64,000 nucleotides of DNA, from the NCBI GenBank assembly GCA_947044405.1, contig CAMRHE010000017.1:12115001-12179000 (forward strand). The letters are read 5' to 3'. Positions 59,100 through 64,000 of the stretch are shown here, one piece after another (positions within the stretch are counted from its first letter, which is position 1; the number at the start of each line of letters is the position of its first letter). The position numbers and the translations under genes are program-made. Source of the stretch: Leptodactylus fallax. Lineage: Eukaryota; Chordata; Amphibia; Anura; Leptodactylidae. The notes under the pieces were generated by a model. That model was not told the DNA's origin, searched no databases, and worked only from the letters and a program-made list of their open reading frames with translations.

Positions 59100-59470
59100 G
59101 TATACCCACCTGTCCTAGGGTCCGCCAGCCCAGCTATAGCTCCTCAATCGTCTAGCGCTCCTGAGAATATATGCATTGGCCTCCATGTGACTGCAGCAGC
59201 CAATCACTGGCCTCAGTAGGTGGTCGGCTATGTCATCACTGCAGAAAAACGGAAACCAGATGACGCACCCAACCACCCACAAATGACCGCTAAGGCCAGT
59301 GATTGGCTGAAGCAGCCACATTGGTCCAATGTACAGTATGTCATCGCTGAAGTGCCAGAACAGAAGACCAGTGCCATGGACTGGGGAGCTGCGGCTGGGA
59401 TCTCAAGGTCTAGGACCGGTATGCTTTTTTATTACTTTAACCCCTTCCCTAAATTTTGACCAAGGGCCAA
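59100..59470. repeat. Palindromic dispersed repeat, CCAATCACTGGCC family
   Basis: CTGCAGCAGCCAATCACTGG then CCTCAG at 59191-59216 is mirrored by AGGCCAGTGATTGGCTGAAG then CAGCCAC at 59293-59320. Confidence 0.6.
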
Positions 59471-59629
59471 GAAACCCCTTTAACCAATTTTCGGCATCGT
59501 CCTGATTGATTTGTACTGAAACCCGACATTTCAGGAAAACACCGCAGCAACACAAACTAGTAAGAAGGGAAAGCAAGTTAAGCTGCTCGGTATTGAAGGG
59601 ACTCTCGGGGGTGCTCATATTTATTTGCT

Positions 59630-60265
59630 CATATCTTAGTCTGACATATTAATGAGATCGGGTTGATTTCTGGACTTAATATGGAGATACAGTACATTTC
59701 AGAGAGCCGGCGCACGCCGCTGATGCCACTTTAATTCCGGGAGATTGGCACATGTATAAAGACGCTTATGGTCTGATTATGTCAATGTGTTGTAATTAGT
59801 CTGCTTTATATCAGCTATATAATCCAGCATATTAATGACATGCACCAGCAGGACAGTAAGATGAAGGACACTTAAGATGAACATATTCTACCATCTGTAT
59901 CTAATTGCCATCGCTCTGAAATGACTGATACAGTGTTAAATATTTACAGGTATGGATTCAGCAGGATTACTAGCTTTAATTATCTCAGTCGCCTTAAAAA
60001 ATATGGAGGGAATTAGAGCCGTGTTAATAAAATATATTATATCGCGGTGGGAACTGACCTGAATGTGAGCGGCAGGAGAACGTTGTTACTGGTTTGTGAA
60101 TGCAGCCAAAGTCTCCAGGTCATCAATCACAGGCTTGGATTAAATGTACAGTGATGGGGAGCTGTCCAATATTCTGCAGAGCTCCAGTCCGCCTGCGTGC
60201 GCTCAGTTACCAAAGCGATTTTACGCTGAAGAATAAGCACTTAAAGGCTATATCTACCCTCCCAA
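59630..60265. other. Unique non-coding stretch, candidate conserved element
   Basis: AT-rich and non-repetitive, with TAATTAG, CATATTAATGACATG and CTTTAATTATCTCAG words typical of homeodomain binding. No coding frame is supported. Confidence 0.3.
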
Positions 60266-60267
60266 TA

Positions 60268-61345
60268 CATTTTTTATGGCTCTAATGCATCTGAAATAAA
60301 AAATGAAGCAACTTTGCTAATAGTCTTAATTAAAAATTGCTTGTCATTTTGTGTCTTTAGCTTTTAGGCAGACCTATGTGTCTCCATGGTAACAGACTAC
60401 AAACACCATGTAGTCTGAGTTGACAGTCAAACTTCCTTCTATCTGCCACCTAATTCTTACTAACCTCAGCAACTGAAATAAAAAATGAGGCAAATTTGCT
60501 AATAGACTTAGTTAAAAATTGGCTGTCATTTTATGTCTATAGATTCTATGCAGATCAATGTGTCTCCATGGTAACAGACTACAAACACCATGTAGTCTGA
60601 GCTGACAGTCAAACTTCTTTCTATCTGCCCCCTAATTCTTACTAACCTCAGAAACTGAAATAAAAAATGAGGCAAATTTGCTAAAAGACTTAGTTAAAAA
60701 TTGGCTGTCATTTTATGTCTATAGATTCTATGCAGATCTATGTGTCTCCATGGTAACAAACTACAAACACCATGTAGTCTGAGCTGAGAGTTAAACTTCC
60801 TTCTATCTGTCCCCTAATTCTTACTAGCCTCAGCAACTGAAATAAAAAATGAGGCAAATTTGCTAATAGACTTTGTAAAAATTGTTTGTCATTTCATGTC
60901 TTTAGCTTGTAGGCAGACCTATGTGTCTCCATGGTAACAGACTACAAACTTCCTTCTATCTGTCCCCTTTTTCTTACTAATCTCAGCATCTCAAATAAAA
61001 AGAATGAAGCAACTTTGCTATTAGACTCAATTAAAAAGTGCCTGTCATTTTGTGTCTATAGCTTCTATGCAGATCTACAGTATGTGTCTCCATGGTAACA
61101 GACTACAAACACGGTGTAGTCTGGCAGTTAAACTTCCTTCTATCTGCCCCCCATTTCTTACTAACCTCAGCATCTGAAATAAAAAAAATGAAGCAACTTT
61201 GCTAATTCTAAGTCTTAATTACAAATCTCCTGTGGTTTAGTTTCCATAGCTTCTATGCAGATCTAAATATCTCCATGGTAACAGACTACAAAACAAACTG
61301 TGTAGTCTGATGCTGCAGTCAAACTTCCTTCCATATTCCTTCCCC
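60268..61345. repeat. 182-bp tandem repeat (about 6 units) with a hairpin in most units
   Basis: GAGGCAAATTTGCTAATAG phrases recur at about 60315, 60497, 60679, 60859, 61017 and 61200. Most units contain TGTCTCCATGGTAACAGAC and the inverted pair CAGACTACA / TGTAGTCTG (first at 60393-60401 and 60409-60417, 7-base loop). One unit has lost about 24 bases including one arm. Confidence 0.9.
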
Positions 61346-62400
61346 TATTTCTAATTTAAATAGACTCAGCTGATAATAAGAAGGAGACATTTATGGACAT
61401 TTATGTCTGACATTGTTTTAGGGACATGCATTCGGTTGATAATAGGAAGGAGACAAGTGAAGGCAATATCGCTGCAGGCTCAATAATTTTGTTCTGACAT
61501 GTTTGTATAGTCTGCACTTCCTGTTATAGAGCCTAGTTTGACCTCTGGCACAGAAAGTGGAAGTTATATTTTAGCTATCACATGGTGGTCTTATGATAGT
61601 TTACTGGAAATGCGGTTTTCTAAGTCGTAATCCATTTGGCATTGGCTAGACTGCGGTGCAGAGTCATTTGCTTTTTAGAGTAGTCATGAATTAGTGGTAA
61701 TAGTGGTAACAAAGTAGCTGCATAGTTACAGTAGGAAAGGGCAAGATATTCACTCTTAGACCAATCAGAAGGGAAGCGGTCAGAGAATGAGACAAGAGCA
61801 TAGTCAGGAATGTAGCCAAGGGTCAGAGACAGGAGTTGGACAACTGGTATCAGGCAGACAATCCATAGAACCAGGCAGGAGTATGTTAAGGATAAGTCAT
61901 CAATAGCAATAGACAGGAACAAGAAGTCAGGAAGGTATGAACCTCAATAACAAAGCAAATCGTGGCAGAACAATACCCCTTTCAATTGGGCGCCAGGTCT
62001 GATGTCATCTTTTGGTGCTGGTTACTTTGACACTGTGTGATACAATCAGTAGATCCATGACCTGAACCAACAAAACCACAGCCAAGGCCAAACACCGGTG
62101 AAGTATCTGGTGGAGTTGAAACCTGGCACAGTTATGGGGAAGAGCTATGGACACTCCCTAAGATGGGGTGCAGGAACTCACTAACTCACTGTTTGGTTAG
62201 AACTGTATGGGGCCATTTCTGGTTGCCAACTTCTTGAATCATGGTGGTTGGGATTTTGGTGGGCACAGTGTGGGAGCAAACGCCATTCACTAATATTGCT
62301 GTTTCTGACTTACATCATTATGGGCATGGCATTGTTTAGGTGGGCACTGGATGATACCATATGAAGAGCATTGTAGCAAGCAATGCCCTGGAGGAATTCA
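61346..62400. other. Non-coding, nothing clearly recognised
   Basis: 61655-61930 is rich in CAGG/AGTCAG phrases like 51540-51980, possibly a shared retroposon fragment. No gene. Confidence 0.4.
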
Positions 62401-62405
62401 TGTCT

Positions 62406-62640
62406 GGTATTGTTATGGGGACATTTATAGCTGACACAGTTATTGGGGCATTTTTAGCTGAGACAGTTATGGGGGCATTTATAGCTAGTACGGTTATGGG
62501 GGCATTTATAGCTGAGACAGTTATGGGGGCATTTATAGCTAGTACGGTTATGGGGGCATTTATAGCTGAGACAGTTATGGGGGCATTTATGTCTGTTATG
62601 GGGACATTTATAGCTAGCACAGATATGGGGGCATTTATGG
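62406..62640. repeat. 27-bp minisatellite (about 8 units)
   Basis: TTATGGGGGCATTTATAGCT then GAGACAG or AGTACGG alternate as 27-bp units. The multiple-of-three period keeps frames open on both strands. Confidence 0.92.
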
Positions 62641-63325
62641 CTTTTCTCAATATTATATAACATGGCGCAAGATGTTATTACAAGGGACCCATAAGCTCAA
62701 ACATTAACAAGTTCCCAAATTAAAGGAACAGAGACACAGTATGGTCTAAGACCAAAAATATTAGATTCTCCAATTATATCACAATTGTCTACACCAGGCT
62801 GTCTCTAGGTTCTGGACCAAGACTGACCCTCTGGGGTCTTGCTTGTGGTTCCTAGCTTTCCTGGAAGTCAAATCGCCTGTATTGAATGACTTTTGAATAG
62901 TGTTTAGGCCACAACCACAGCGGTATAATAGTAGTAATAATGCAGGAGTATTGATGCGGCTACTTGAACAGAACTGGTGTATATATAAATAGAAGCTGTC
63001 AGGAAGGCATGCTTCCTCCAAAGAAAAAATCCCTCCATAAGTAACAACCGTCCTGATACAGCGCACACATTACATTATATATTAATGCAACCGCAGAAGC
63101 CGTTCATTCATTCTCATTCAGAGAATATATCTTAAGACTTCATGCACACTGCAGAGCCATCTACGCAGAGGCTGTATGGCAGCAAAGGGAGTCCCAGTAC
63201 TGAAGAGCTGTAGGCACCATATACTGTGTGCAGGACTAGTGTAGAAGGTGGGAGACGAGGCAATGATAAGGAGCCCCACACACTTCTTCATCTATGTCTT
63301 CTCCTTACCATATTCTATTATCTTC
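62641..63325. other. Non-coding, nothing recognised
   Basis: Mixed sequence without repeat ends or exon signatures. Confidence 0.5.
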
Positions 63326-63368
<43 letters not shown>

Positions 63369-63435
63369 CATATCTATCTATCTATCTATCTATATCCATA
63401 TCTATCTATCTCTATCTATCTATATATGTGTATCA

Positions 63436-63492
<57 letters not shown>

Positions 63493-63523
63493 CTCTATCT
63501 ATCTATCTATCTATCTCATATCC

Positions 63524-63555
<32 letters not shown>

Positions 63556-63684
63556 CACATCTATCTATCTATCTATCTATCTATCTCATATCATATCTAT
63601 CTATCTATCTATCTATCTATCTCCTTCCATTGTCAGTATCTATCTATCTATTTATCTATCTGTCTCTCTCTCTTTCAATGTCAG

Positions 63685-63740
<56 letters not shown>

Positions 63741-63775
63741 GTCTCTCTCTCTTTCATTGTCAGTATTATCTATCT
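63326..63775. repeat. (ATCT)n microsatellite with CATA and CTCT interruptions
   Basis: Long ATCT runs separated by CATATC and TCTCTCTCTTTCATTGTCAG. The last interruption is itself duplicated (about 63664 and 63744). Confidence 0.97.
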
Positions 63776-64000
63776 TCCATAGTATTGTATCATGTGTTAC
63801 TTCTACTCCTGTTTTAGACTGTAATACTCATTTTCACACACGCTCCTGTCCTCTATGGACCTGGCTCTTCCATTTCCTTTCCTTAATTTAAAGCAAATAT
63901 CTCTCCTTACCTCCCTCCATGTAGTTTGCACTTCCGTCCTCTGTGGGATTTTATCAGTAGTAACACTGTGTTCCTGGAAACTCACTAGAAACTATCAGGC

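Noticed and set aside
62336..62660. Possible repeat protein with MGAFIAETV units
   Set aside because: 27-bp minisatellite open on both strands. No conserved start context, splice structure or known family.
63226..63891. YLSI-repeat open frames (also at 31075-31506)
   Set aside because: Pure consequence of the ATCT microsatellite, which has no stop codon in these frames.

Overview
This window looks like vertebrate nuclear DNA, most likely from a frog or toad. There are no bacterial-style gene blocks. There is a long non-coding background full of short palindromic DNA transposons, a tRNA-derived SINE, minisatellites, TATC microsatellites, and Ty3/Gypsy LTR retrotransposons. The amphibian assignment is an inference from the kinds of repeats seen; no host gene was found to confirm it.

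Positions 90-7776 hold an almost complete, young Ty3/Gypsy element. It has 5' LTR 94-1067, a tRNA-Ser primer-binding site, gag, protease, the start of reverse transcriptase, RNase H, integrase, a polypurine tract and 3' LTR 6800-7772, flanked by a 4-bp target duplication TGGC. The two LTRs differ by two substitutions and one C-run length change. Gag is broken by a TGA, and the zinc knuckle lies beyond it in the same frame. Pol follows in the -1 frame after a GTTAAAC heptamer that touches the gag stop. Two poly-G/poly-C blocks (about 3350-4652 and 5197-5634) replace the RT core and the N-terminal part of integrase. They look like assembly or base-calling failures, not biology.

Positions 20492-22582 hold a second copy of the family reduced to LTR, 134 bp of interior and LTR. 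Its interior joins the primer-binding site directly to the last codons of pol at a 7-bp microhomology. It sits, with its own CCAC duplication, inside a 40-bp minisatellite that also carries a foldback transposon with a 10-bp target duplication.

The rest (7777-20000 and 22600-64000) shows no host exon that I can support. It holds several families of palindromic non-autonomous transposons, a Tc1-type transposase relic with a hAT-type element nested in it, and a mariner-like palindrome inserted in a TATC microsatellite. It also has two oppositely oriented arrays of one 31-bp minisatellite (about 10014-10372 and 53204-54165, the second split by a SINE), a 42-bp array whose units carry CCAAT-box and X-box-like motifs, a 182-bp tandem repeat with a hairpin in each unit, and 30-bp and 27-bp minisatellites that stay open by chance. 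Several unique, AT-rich, homeodomain-word-rich stretches could be conserved non-coding elements, but that needs cross-species alignment. No new defence or metabolic system is visible. The most interesting objects are the retrotransposon pair and the motif-bearing arrays.
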